Positions 48,801 through 60,771 of a stretch of DNA of 64,000 nt are shown piece after piece. A model generated the notes under the pieces. The model had not been told where the DNA came from. It searched no databases and was given only the letters and a program-made list of their open reading frames with translations. The translations under genes and the position numbers were made by a program. This stretch comes from Salticus scenicus (taxonomy: Eukaryota > Arthropoda > Arachnida > Araneae > Salticidae): the NCBI GenBank assembly GCA_963930645.1, contig OZ005648.1, positions 274,150,403 through 274,214,402 on the forward strand, in the 5' to 3' direction. The number at the start of each line of letters is the position of its first letter. The stretch's first letter is position 1.

Positions 48801-51800
48801 AAATTAATATTCCTTCCTGTACAGTGTTTGTCAACATAGTAAAACATAGCAAATTGATTTTTATTATTAAGACATGATTTACGTAACTATTAATGTAATG
48901 TAACGGAATCTTGCAATTCAATTTTCGGCCACTTGTGGTCGTCTGATTGACCTGAAAAATTTCAAATGACTTCATAATTAATGACAATACTATATACAAG
49001 TCTTTCCATCTGGCTTTCCCATCAGGGGTAGGCTCCAGGGGCAAACAAAAAATCTATATATGTGTAAATCATTATCATTTGTGGCACATGATTTGGCTGT
49101 ATTTATATAATGTCGAGCGACGACAATTACTATTATTTTTTTAGATTTTAAAGTATGTAGATAATCTGGTGTGACATTCCCAAGACTTTTTTTAATCGTA
49201 GATTTCAATACTTTAGAGAGATAGATTGCAGATTAAGTGTATACATTTCAGATTTTTGAACAAACAGAGAAAATAAATCCTGATTGTAAAGAAGAATCGC
49301 CAGGTGTAGCTATGAGTAACAAGCAGTTCTAAGAGGTACGAAAATCCAGGAATATAGAACAAAAGCTACTTCAACCTGGTAACTATTTAAGAGTAATGCG
49401 TCAACTATGGAAAGACGTTGAGTTTCTTTTCACAGATGAAATATCTGTTGTTGCCTATGAGATGCTCTGTATGATCGAATCCCGTCTGCAACAACTGAAA
49501 ATCGCAAATAATTTTTCAGAGACAACTAATCGGGGATTTAATGTAAATACCACTCGTGCAAGGAAAGCAAATTTTTCAACAGCCAGAATATATGAAGCCA
49601 AATTTATGACGGCTTTTGAAGCTGGCCGAGTTTAAAGAAAATATGCGGCAGCAAGGCGATAGGACATTTATTGATATTTTAAAAGCCTTGAGAGTTGGCG
49701 AATTGACATCCCTTCTAGAAAAAGTTTCAACATTTGCTACCCATGAGTTTTTAATTGAGAGAGCACTGAGGATCTACCCAGTGGATGATAAGGTAGATAA
49801 GCACAATAAGGAAGTTCTCCAATATTTTCAGAGAAAATGTACAAATATATGTACAATAAAGGCACAAGGCCAACTTGTGGATGCTACACAAAATCTAGGT
49901 TCAATCTAATCAATTTTGGACTCTGTTATAACTAATGACATCAATAAGACAGGAGAACTTCCAAGGTTATTGGAAATTTTCATGGGAGCCAAAGTAATGT
50001 TGTGATCGAATATTAATGTGGCAAAAGGCCTAGTAAATGGCAATATGGGTATTATCACTGAGATTATCTGGCCACTCTCCCGACGCAATCAAGTGTATGC
50101 TGCGGATATTCCATCAGTCCGTGTTGACTTTGGTCCAGATGGTGTGCATGTAAATTAAACTAATATCAATACAATTTCCTGCTAAATACAGCTATGGTAC
50201 GACTGGAAGACGAATGTTGCCATTAATTTTGAGTTGGGTTACCTTGCATAAAATGCAAGGTTCCACGGTTCTTCACATAGAACTTAATTGCTCAAAACTA
50301 GCAGGAAAGATTGTGTGTAATGATGGCGCATTAGATGAAATAGCTAGATTGCAAAGACATGATTAAAAGAATTTTGAGCTATATTCATTGTTGATTCATG
50401 GGAAGCGGTAAAGGCGACAGCCGATCAGAAGTAGACAGTCATGTGACCAGAAAGAGAAAAAAAAAACTCATTCTTTTTCTTTTTTTTATTATTGATTCTG
50501 TTGTTCTCTCTGAACTATTCGAAAAAACTGAAGTAACATTATTCTTGAATTGACATTCTAATATTCAGGCTGCATTCGTACAGCCAAGTAATCCATTAAT
50601 TGTTATATTATTAAAACAATAAGTATTCTTCTGTTTATTCTTTATAACTCATTCAAGGCATAAAAAAATGCCTTTATACGTATTCTGAATGTTTAAACCT
50701 GTGCTAAAGTTTGTGAAAGATTCTGTTTTCATTTATAAAATTCTGAAAGAAAATCTCTGATTAAAATCAACTATAGAAAGTAATCGGATTTCATCTTTAT
50801 TGACTTGCCTAAAATGTTTTTTCAAGCGACCAGAGGAAATGCAGGAGAGAGGTGAGTTAGCTTTTCTTAATATTATGCATGCTAAAACTTAGTTTCGTTT
50901 GAGTAAAATGTTTTTGATGCAGGTCAATTCTTTATGCATTAGTCTAGTTATAATTAATCAACATGTTTTTGGTCCGTCCTAGAGCCATGAGTCTATCGAT
51001 GATTTATATAGATATATAAAAAAAAAAAACTTTATATATTTAATATGTATTTGATATTCTTATTCTTATTCGTAATCATTTATTCTTAAAATGATTTATT
51101 TTTGTTCTTGAATGTTTGTTCTGTAATTCGAAGGCCTATAGTTATGTGTATTTAAACTTATATATTCTAAAATGCCGAAATTATCTAAGCAAGTTTTATT
51201 ATTTGAAAATGTATGTAAGGAAATCGATAGTTTTAGAGATAGAGTAAAGGGGTGTAGTAAAGATGAACAATCTAAGGTTAAATTATTAAAAACCAAAGTT
51301 CAATCGTATGATCATGAAATCGCGGAAATATTTAAAAATTTATCCGCTAAAGAGAATGAGGATTATATGGATATGTATTTGAGATATAAAGGAGTGGTTT
51401 TTGATTTACTGGTGGAGTTAGAGGACAAAACAGAAGTAAACGCGTGCGATTCAGATACTCACGCGGAAAATAAAGATGAGAAAAATGGAAAATCGTCTCT
51501 TATTAAATTACCTAAATTTGATCTTCCAAAATTTTTTGGTGAAACCGAAAATTGGATTTCTTTTAAAGAAATTTTTAATTCGACAATTCTACAAAATAAT
51601 CAATTATCCAAAATTGAAAAATTGCAATATTTACATTCTTCAGTGTGCGGAAACGCAGCTAAATTAATTCGAGGATTCGCTCTAAAAGAGGAAAATTTAG
51701 ATCAATGTTGGGAAATATTAAATGAAAGATATGAAAATAAGAGACAATTAGCATTGAGTCAAATTAACAAAATATTTTCTATGAAAATTGTAAAAGCAAA

Positions 51801-54800
51801 CAATGCTAAAACTTTACTTGAGTTATTAGATACTTGTAACGAAGCCGTCAGAAACTTAAAAACTTTGGGTTTAGATTCTAATGCGTTAAGCGACTTAATT
51901 ATAATAAAATTCATGATGGGGAAATTGGATGAATCGTTAAAACAGAGATGGGAATTAATGTTGGATAGTGATAAATTGCCGGATCTTGATCTTTTTAGGA
52001 AATTCGTTGAGCCCGAAGCGCGCGGTGTTGAAGAGATAAAATGTAAACAAGACGTAAAATTCACTAATTCGAAGAAATCAAACGTATTGAGTACAATTGT
52101 AAAAAAGGAAAATACGTGCATTCTTTGTAATGAGCGTCACGCGCTATTTAAATGTCCGACATTTAATTCAAAACCGGTTAAAGAAAGATGGAAATTTGTT
52201 GAATTAAATAAGTTATGTCGAAATTGCTTACGCCAAAATCATAGGCTGGAGAATTGTAGGATAAACATTAATTGTAAAAATTGTGCAGAAAATCACCATA
52301 CGCTATTGCATGTTTATAGTAGAAATATAAATTCTGAAAGGGCGAATCATGTATCGCCAGACATTTCAGTTTCTAATAGTGCTCAGTTTTATTTTAGTAA
52401 TGTTTTGTTATCTACAGCACTAATTAAGGTTAAATCGAATAAAGGAAAAATTGTGCATTGTAAAGCCTTGATAGATAATGCTAGTCAAAATTCATTAATT
52501 ACTAAGGAATGTGCTAAGCGACTAAATTTGCCCTTACAGAGCACGTCGCATAGGATAATAGGGATTAATTGCGTTTTAGCAGAAACTGCTCTCAACGAAA
52601 CAGAATTTAAATTCACTCCGCATTTTTCGTCGGAGTCATTTTCAGTCAGCGCTTTTATAGTTGATAAGGTTACCTCACCTCTCCCTAATTTCCAACTACC
52701 GCAACATGATTGGCCACACATAAAGGGATTACAACTAGCGGATCCCAATTATGACGTTAGTGGTCCAATCGATATTCTTCTTGGGGCAGAAATAGTCGCC
52801 TCAATCTGCAATGGCAGTCCAATTCAAGGGCCAGCAGGAACTCCTACAGCATTCCCCACAAAGCTGGGTTACCTCCTTTCAGGACGAATAAACAGTTTTC
52901 AATGTACAAATATCAGTTTAACATGCCATATGACTATTGATGATGATATCAACAACACTTTAAAACAATTTTTTGATACAGAATCAATTCCAAATGTAGA
53001 ATCAAAAAAGATAGAAAATGATCCTGTGGAAAATATTTATGTGAACACAACTAAAAGAAATAGTCAGGGAAGATATGTCGTTCATCTACCGTTTAAGCCA
53101 GATAAGGCACTAGGTGACAGTAAGTCAGGTGCTATTTCAAGATTTCTTTCCATTGAAAATAAAATTAAAAAGAACCCACAATTAAAGAGGGAGTATTCGA
53201 ATTTCATGAACGAATATATAAATTTAGGTCATATGACAAAATTAAATCCAGCTGAAATTAATGAAACGCCACATTATTATTTACCGCATCATGCGGTGGT
53301 AAATGAAAACTCTGAAACAACAAAATTACGTGTAGTATTTGACGCCTCGTTTAAAACAACAAATAACAAATCTTTAAATGACATTTTATATATTGGTCCT
53401 AAACTACAGTCAAATATTTTTGACAATTTAGTAAAATTTCGAGCCAACCCTGTAGCGTTCAGTGCAGACAATAGCTAAAATGTATCGGCAAATCTTAATT
53501 GAAAGGAAACATAGAATCTACCAAAAAATTGTTTGGAGAGAATCTCCCTATGACCAATTATCCTTTTACGAATTGAATACTGTCACCTACGGAACAGCTT
53601 GTGCACCCTATTTAGCGTTACGCACCCTTAAGCAATTATGTGAGGATGAGGGACAAAATTTTCCATTGGCAGCAGAAATTGCCAAGGAGAATTTTTACAT
53701 CGACGACTTATTGTCAGGGGCACAATCCCTTCAATTAGCAAAAGATAGAATAATGGAGCTGCAGGCTCTAATGCAAGCTGGAGGTTTTAAACTTAGGAAA
53801 TGGGCTTGTAGCCATTCAGAAGCGCTCTCTGATATTCCAGAGGAAGATAAGGCTAATTCGGTCATTCATTTTTTTGAGGATAAAGAAAAAATAAATCAAA
53901 GACTACTAGGAATGTTCTGGGATTTAAGTGAAGATACTCTTCAAGTTAGAACCTTAGCTGATCAACAAATTAATACGAAAAGACAGTTGCTCTCCGTAAT
54001 TGCGCAAATTTATGATCCCCTCGGAATTATTTCGCCATCTACAATAACCTTAAAACTCATTCTACAAAAATTGTGGAAGTTGCAATCAACGTGGGATGAG
54101 CCTATACCTCCAGATATTTTGCAAGAATGGAAAACTTTTTATAATGAAATTAATGAGTTTAAATCTATGTCCATTCCACGCTATGTAGGTTCAAATACTA
54201 AAGATTGTACAGTTGAACTGCATGGCTTTTGTGATGCCTCTCCGAGGGCGTATGCGGCAGTCGCATATTTAAAGATCATAACAAACACGATTCAGGTATA
54301 TCTAATTGCTGCTAAAACTAGAGTCGCACCCATAAAAGCACTCACTTTACCGAAATTAGAATTGTGTGGGGCTGTACTCGTAGCTGAGTTAATTTGCAAT
54401 ATTCAAAAATCCCTTAAATTTACTCATTCGACATACTGGTATACTGACTCTTCTATTGTATTAAACTGGATAAATAACCCTTCAAACAAAGGAAATAGTT
54501 TCGTGGCCCATAGAGCTACCAAAATCAGAGCTCTTACTCAATTAGAATTTTGGAGACATATCCCAGGAAAAGAAAACCCGGCCGATTGTGCCACACGCGG
54601 ATTGTCCCCGGCTAAGTTGAAAGCTAGAACTGAGTGGTGGGAAGGGCCAAAATGGTTCAATAGTTTTGAGCTACCACCAATGTGCACATTACATTCAGTT
54701 TCCGTTCAGAAACAAACTCATCAACATTCGACAGATTCAAGTTCTAAGCCTACACTTTCTAATAACACTTTCATATCACATATCACGAAATACTCTAACT

Positions 54801-57800
54801 ATCTAAAACTTTTAAGAATTCTAGCTTATGTTTTGAGATTTATCAATAAAATTAAAACCAAATCAAGCGGAAATGTGGCTTGTAAAAGTTATTCAAAATG
54901 CAGAATTTAGTGATGAAATTGCCTTACTAAGGAAAGGCAAACTTTTAAAACCTTCACACCATCTATTCTGTCTTGATCCTTTTCTGGATGAAGCAGGCAT
55001 TCTTCGTGTTGGAGGACACCTGCGGAACCACCCATCCTTACGATTTCAAGAAAAATACACCATATTACTTCCCAAAGCAAATCACGTTACTTCCTTGATA
55101 ATAACATATTATCATAACTTAAGCTCCCATGCTGGTCCCAATTTAGTACTTTCACTCCTTAGAAACAAATTTTGGATTCCCCACGGACGCTCCACCGTAA
55201 AATCAGTATTAAGACAGTGTATACTCTGTTTTCGACTGTCAGCTAAGCCAATAATTCCAAAGATGGGGGATCTACCCTCAGAAAGAATCACACCCATTCG
55301 GCCTTTTTCGAAGGTTGGTGTCGATTTCGCGGGACCAGTAATGACAAAATGTCAACATAAACGAAAAGCGACAACCCTTAAATCATATATTGCCCTTTTC
55401 ATCTGTATGGCTACAAAGGCAGTGCATCTTGAATGTGTTTCAAATCTTTCTACAGAAGCCTTTCTCGCAGCCTTGAAACGCTTCATAGGTAGGCGTGGAT
55501 ACCCCTCTGACATATTTTCGGACAATGGCAGAAATTTTGTCGGAGCCCATTCTTACCTAAAACAGCTATTTTCTTTATTCAAAGAAGAAAAATTACAAAA
55601 TTTTGCTTCCCAACACCAAATAACCTGGCACTTTATTCCCCCGTATGCTCCAAATTTTGGGGGACTCTGGGAAGTGTCGATAAAATTAGCCAAACATCAT
55701 TTGGTAAAAATCACACAAGGCGCAATTTTAAATTTTGAGGAACTGTCCACTCTTCTATGTCAAATAGAGGCTGTTATAAATTCGCGGCCTCTAACACCAT
55801 TGTCCAATGCTCCTAATGATATTGCAGCTTTAACACCAGGACATTTCTTGATTGGAACTGCATTATTAGAATTGCCAGAACTATCGTTAACAAACAATTC
55901 TCTTAGTCTTTCTTCTAGGTATAAGCTCTTATTGCAGATGAAGGAGACATTCTGGAAGAAGTGGACATCCCAGTACCTGCCAACCTTGCTTCCTCGAGCC
56001 AAAAGAACCAACAACAGTCACAACTTTTCTCCAGGGCAGCTAGTCATACTGAAAAATAAAGCCTCACCTCCACTCCATTGGGATCTCGCCAGAATCATCA
56101 AGTTGATTCCCAGACCTGACGGAATCGCCAGGGTCCTGCAACTTAAAACCTCTGCTGCTGGAATTCTGATTCGACCGGTTACGCAGGTGATCCCTTTTCC
56201 AAGTATTTCGACTCCTGCTCCGGTGCCTTCCCGCCCCGCCCAGCCTGTTGATTCATGGGAAGCGGTAAAGGCGACAGCCGATCAGAAGTAGACAGTCATG
56301 TGACCAGAAAGAGAAAAAAAAAAACTCATTCTTTTTCTTTTTTTTATTATTGATTCTGTTGTTCTCTCTGAACTATTCGAAAAAACTGAAGTAACATTAT
56401 TCTTGAATTGACATTCTAATATTCAGGCTGCATTCGTACAGCCAAGTAATCCATTAATTGTTATATTATTAAAACAATAAGTATTCTTCTGTTTATTCTT
56501 TATAACTCATTCAAGGCATAAAAAAATGCCTTTATACGTATTCTGAATGTTTAAACCTGTGCTAAAGTTTGTGAAAGATTCTGTTTTCATTTATAAAATT
56601 CTGAAAGAAAATCTCTGATTAAAATCAACTATAGAAAGTAATCGGATTTCATCTTTATTGACTTGCCTAAAATGTTTTTTCAAGCGACCAGAGGAAATGC
56701 AGGAGAGAGGTGAGTTAGCTTTTCTTAATATTATGCATGCTAAAACTTAGTTTCGTTTGAGTAAAATGTTTTTGATGCAGGTCAATTCTTTATGCATTAG
56801 TCTAGTTATAATTAATCAACATTCATTGTTACACTTAAATTATAAAGATTTAAGTGTCATAACTTACAGGTTCAGTTTTGCTTTAATACAGTAGAACTTG
56901 GATAATTCGAAGTTGAAGGGACCAGAGAAAAATTCGAAATATCCAAAAATTCGAATTACATATACAATTTTGTCAAAAAGAAGAGATAAATTAAAAATAT
57001 AAAACTCTATGATCAAAGATTTAACATATAAACTTTATATCTAAGAATACTGCATCATTAAGCCCCTCCCATTAAATCAATATTTTTTACGAGCTTAATT
57101 ATTCAACACATTTTTTAAATAGTCACATATTTTTGATTGCTTCTTTAAGTACAATCTTTGTGTTATAGCATATGACTTCAACCCATCAATTGATACAAAA
57201 ACAGAATCTCCTACAATAGACATGACTTTCAATTAAAAAAACCCCTCGAAGTTCCTGTATATGGACCATATCTTGTGATGCACTAGGTAGGAAATACTCT
57301 TGTATTTCCTTATCCTTCTTTTGAAAGACTGTTAAAAAAAATAATGCACTTTAGCTGAGAAAAATCTCGGTAACAAATTTTACTGTAATATTTTAAAGGT
57401 AATCGTATGAAAAATTCGAATTTGAATTATCCATGAATTTTTAACATTATTTTAATACAAAATTCAAGGGACTGACTAAAAAATTCGAATTATCCAGAAT
57501 TTCGAATTAAACAAGTTCGAATTATTCAAGTTTCACTGTATTAAAAAAAGTAGAAAAATTATAGTTTATTAAATTGAAAAGAGTTAAATATCATTACTTA
57601 TAGGTTCATTTTTGTTTAAGACTAAAAAGAAATAAATGATAGTTTAATAAAAGAGTACCATTAGTTATAGTTTCGATTTTTCTTTAAGACTAAAAAATAT
57701 AAAATAAAATTATACTTTCAAAAAACTAAAGAGCACACTTTAATTGAAATATGAACTAAAAAGCACAAAATAATTATGTGAAGTTTTTATTAGATAGCGG

Positions 57801-58208
57801 TAAGATGTCGCAAAACTCGACATAACCTAATCCTTAAATTAAGCTTCAAATAAGAATAAAATCTTGATAAAAATATAGATAAATATAACTTACTTTAATA
57901 GAAAAAAAGCATAGTGTGCTCGACTTTAGTTGTGATAATTTTTTGATTGCTGACTATTTATAAATATAGAGTAAATTATGAAAATGTAAACAGACAGCCC
58001 CCATGTTTTTTCTTCCATTAAAGTAAGTTATATTTATCAATATTTTATTCTTATTCAAAGCTTAGTTCAAGGATTAGGTTATATTGAATTTTGCGACATC
58101 TTACCACTATCAAATAAAAACTTTAAATTTGTAAATTATTTTGTGCTTTTTAATTTACATTTCAATAAAAGCGTGTTCTTTAGTTTCTTAAATATTTTTT
58201 ATTGTGGG

Positions 58209-58240
<32 letters not shown>

Positions 58241-58451
58241 GAAACTGAGTATTTGGTAAGATGTTGGTGGTTCCATCTATTGATTGAAATTAAAATCATC
58301 ATATTAAGATACAATTTTAAAATGCTGTTAGCTATTGTAAATAAATATTTGAAAGCCAGAATTATATATACTTTTTAGATTTTTCATTCATTATAAATAG
58401 AATGAATGTTATTTCCTTTTACTTATTTATCAGTGAAAAAAATTTACTTTC

Positions 58452-58482
<31 letters not shown>

Positions 58483-60739
58483 CTGACATTTTTCCAATGA
58501 TTTTATTTATGAGACTTTTCTAAAAATCATATAAAGTATGTAGGTACTATCAGGTAGATGTTCTGCACGTGAAAAGCTAGAATTAAATATTTTCTTTAAA
58601 TTCGTATTTTCCTTCCTTTCTAAATAGATAGTAATGGTTTAGTAATATCACACAATCAACAGATTGAGAAAAACATGTATACTGAAAATCCATTTTTCCA
58701 ACTGAGTGAAAATAATGCTCGGACCAGGAGTCAAACCCAGGATCTTTGACTTACAAGGTCAACGCTCTACCAATTGAGCTATCCAGGCCGACAACCAGTA
58801 GGCATGGAGTTGTCTGAGTGAGTAATGCCTACAGTTGTTCGGCCTGGATAGCTCAATTGGTAGAGCGTTGACCTTGTAAGTTAAAGATCCCGGTCTGGAC
58901 ATTATTTTCACTCAGTTGAAAAAATTAATTTTCAGATAGTAATGGTGACAGAAAAAAATTGTTTTCCTGAAGTTGAAATAGCTTAAATATGTGTATGTTA
59001 CACATATTTGTATTTCTTCTGCAAAAGCTTTCACTTTAAGTCACGTATTTGCATTTATTTTTACGAGTTGTTTTATTTTTTTTTTTTGTCACAGCTCTTC
59101 TTCTTCCCCCTTTTTTTTTTTTTTTTTTTTGTCTCAAAGAGTTAATTTCTTCCTTATATTATAACATTTCCAAGATTATTCCCCATAATTAGTATTTTCC
59201 AATTTATTGTAAAATCATTAAATATTTTCTTTAAATTATATTCCCCCTACTCCTAAGTAGATAATTAAAGGCAACAGAAACATTGTTTACTTGAAGTTGA
59301 TATAGCTTAAGTATGTGTATACATACATATTTGTAATTTTTCTGAAAATTTTTCATTTTTATTATCACAGATCCTTCTCTCCTTTGTTCCATGTCTCTCA
59401 TAGAGTTAATGTTCATCTTATTATATTTCCAGGATTTTTTTCTTCCTTATGATGAGTATTTTTCAATTTATTGCCCCTGTTTATATAATATACCTTCTTC
59501 ATTCTTTCCCAGGGTTGCCAACTTTTCAAAAACAGTTTGAGGAGTATTCAGAGAAATTTTGAGGAGCATTTTGGCTACTTTGAGGAGCAATTTTAAAAAT
59601 ACATGAAAAAATAAATAAATAAATAAATAAACTACTAACAAAAATAAATTAACAATAATCATATGAAATTAAGAAATATTTATTGATAATCAAATATATT
59701 TAGCAAAACAGTGAAGAGAGATAAAGAATGGGAAATGATTAAGCCTGAATATAAGCTTAAAACCCAAAAGTAATTTGTTTTTTGCATAATGGCATATTTT
59801 CCATACATAAAGACAATATGTGAAAGTAGATTATTCAGTTACATTAAAAAAAAAAAAATAAATAAATAAATAAATAAATTTCCAACAATTTTCATGAATG
59901 TCAAAATAATTATTATAGTATCACATAAAAATCTAAAAACGAAATCTCCGATATTCATATAAATGTGTAAATGATCTCATCTCTGAGTCAACTTCCTCTA
60001 ATCTGCATAGCTTGGGACCATATGTTTTGTAAACTTTAGAATTTTGCAGATTATTGGTCATAATTTGTTTACTTTTTTTCCCCCCAGATACAAATGAAGA
60101 TATAATAATAAATCATTAATGCTTTAAGTGAATGATAAAATAAATGCATAATTATTTCAAATAAATCTTAAATAAAGCATTGTCAATCGGCCTTAAAGTT
60201 CAATAGCTTTGAATCCATTATTTTTATCGATAAATAATTAAAATAAAATTTTTTTTTAATGACCTATTAAGCATTAAGATAACTGAAACATTTATATAGT
60301 TTAAATGAAAATCAAAACGCTGCATAATCATAGCATTCAGTTTCTTTCTCCCCCCCTTTCAGCTTGTGGTTTTAATTAAACACACTGTTAGTTAATGTAA
60401 ACAAATACTTGTTCCGGTTCTGAGTCAGCAATATTTCGATTACGCAATGCCTAGCACTAGAATGTTTTCTTCTTTCTTTCTTTTTTTTTTTTTTTTTTTT
60501 TTTTTCTTTACCATTTATTTATGAGTATTGTATGATGAAGCATGTGGTTCTTCAGCTAAATTGTAAAATTTAGTTTTGTTATTTTTTTTATTTTCAAGAT
60601 AGGTTGAAGCGCTTTCATAGATAAAAAATAAAATTCAAAGAATAATGTTTTATGCGGCAACTGTTGGAAATGCAAAATCAAAAGTTGATAAGGATTGGAT
60701 CGCGATTTCTACCTAAATGTGTAAAAGGGAAAAAAAAAA

Positions 60740-60771
<32 letters not shown>

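Larger units (their letters stand above)
50389..56821 (+). mobile_element. Complete BEL/Pao LTR retrotransposon
   Basis: 6433 bp with LTRs at 50389-50963 and 56246-56821 and the 5-bp duplication TTCAT. It holds gag, aspartic protease, reverse transcriptase, RNase H and integrase in the order of BEL/Pao elements, spread over three frames at 51172-53478, 53462-54910 and 54873-56291. BEL/Pao elements normally have one long gag-pol frame, so the two frame changes are lesions or assembly errors. It lies in the large SUZ12 intron in the opposite direction to the gene. The LTRs look identical except for one base in an A run, so the insertion is young. Confidence 0.95.
58684..58936. mobile_element. 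Palindrome of two tRNA-like sequences (SINE fold-back)
   Basis: The left arm (58684-58800) and right arm (58823-58936) are inverted copies around a spacer of about 20 bases (GGAGTTGTCTGAGTGAGT). Each arm contains a tRNA-like body plus a 30-base tail CCAACTGAGTGAAAATAATG (or inverted). The shared tail shows that the unit is larger than a tRNA, which suggests a tRNA-derived SINE that inserted or duplicated head to head. Confidence 0.75.

Noticed and set aside
49396..49909. Host PIF1 helicase gene
   Set aside because: Shifted frames, stops and deletions, with wording typical of Helitron helicases, point to a dead transposon gene.
51759..52121. 120-codon - strand frame in the BEL gag region
   Set aside because: It is antisense to a clear gag frame with recognisable motifs.
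58717..58788. Calling this a certain working tRNA-Thr gene
   Set aside because: The acceptor mismatch, altered T-loop, palindromic partner and shared tail fit a SINE better, so it is kept at low confidence.
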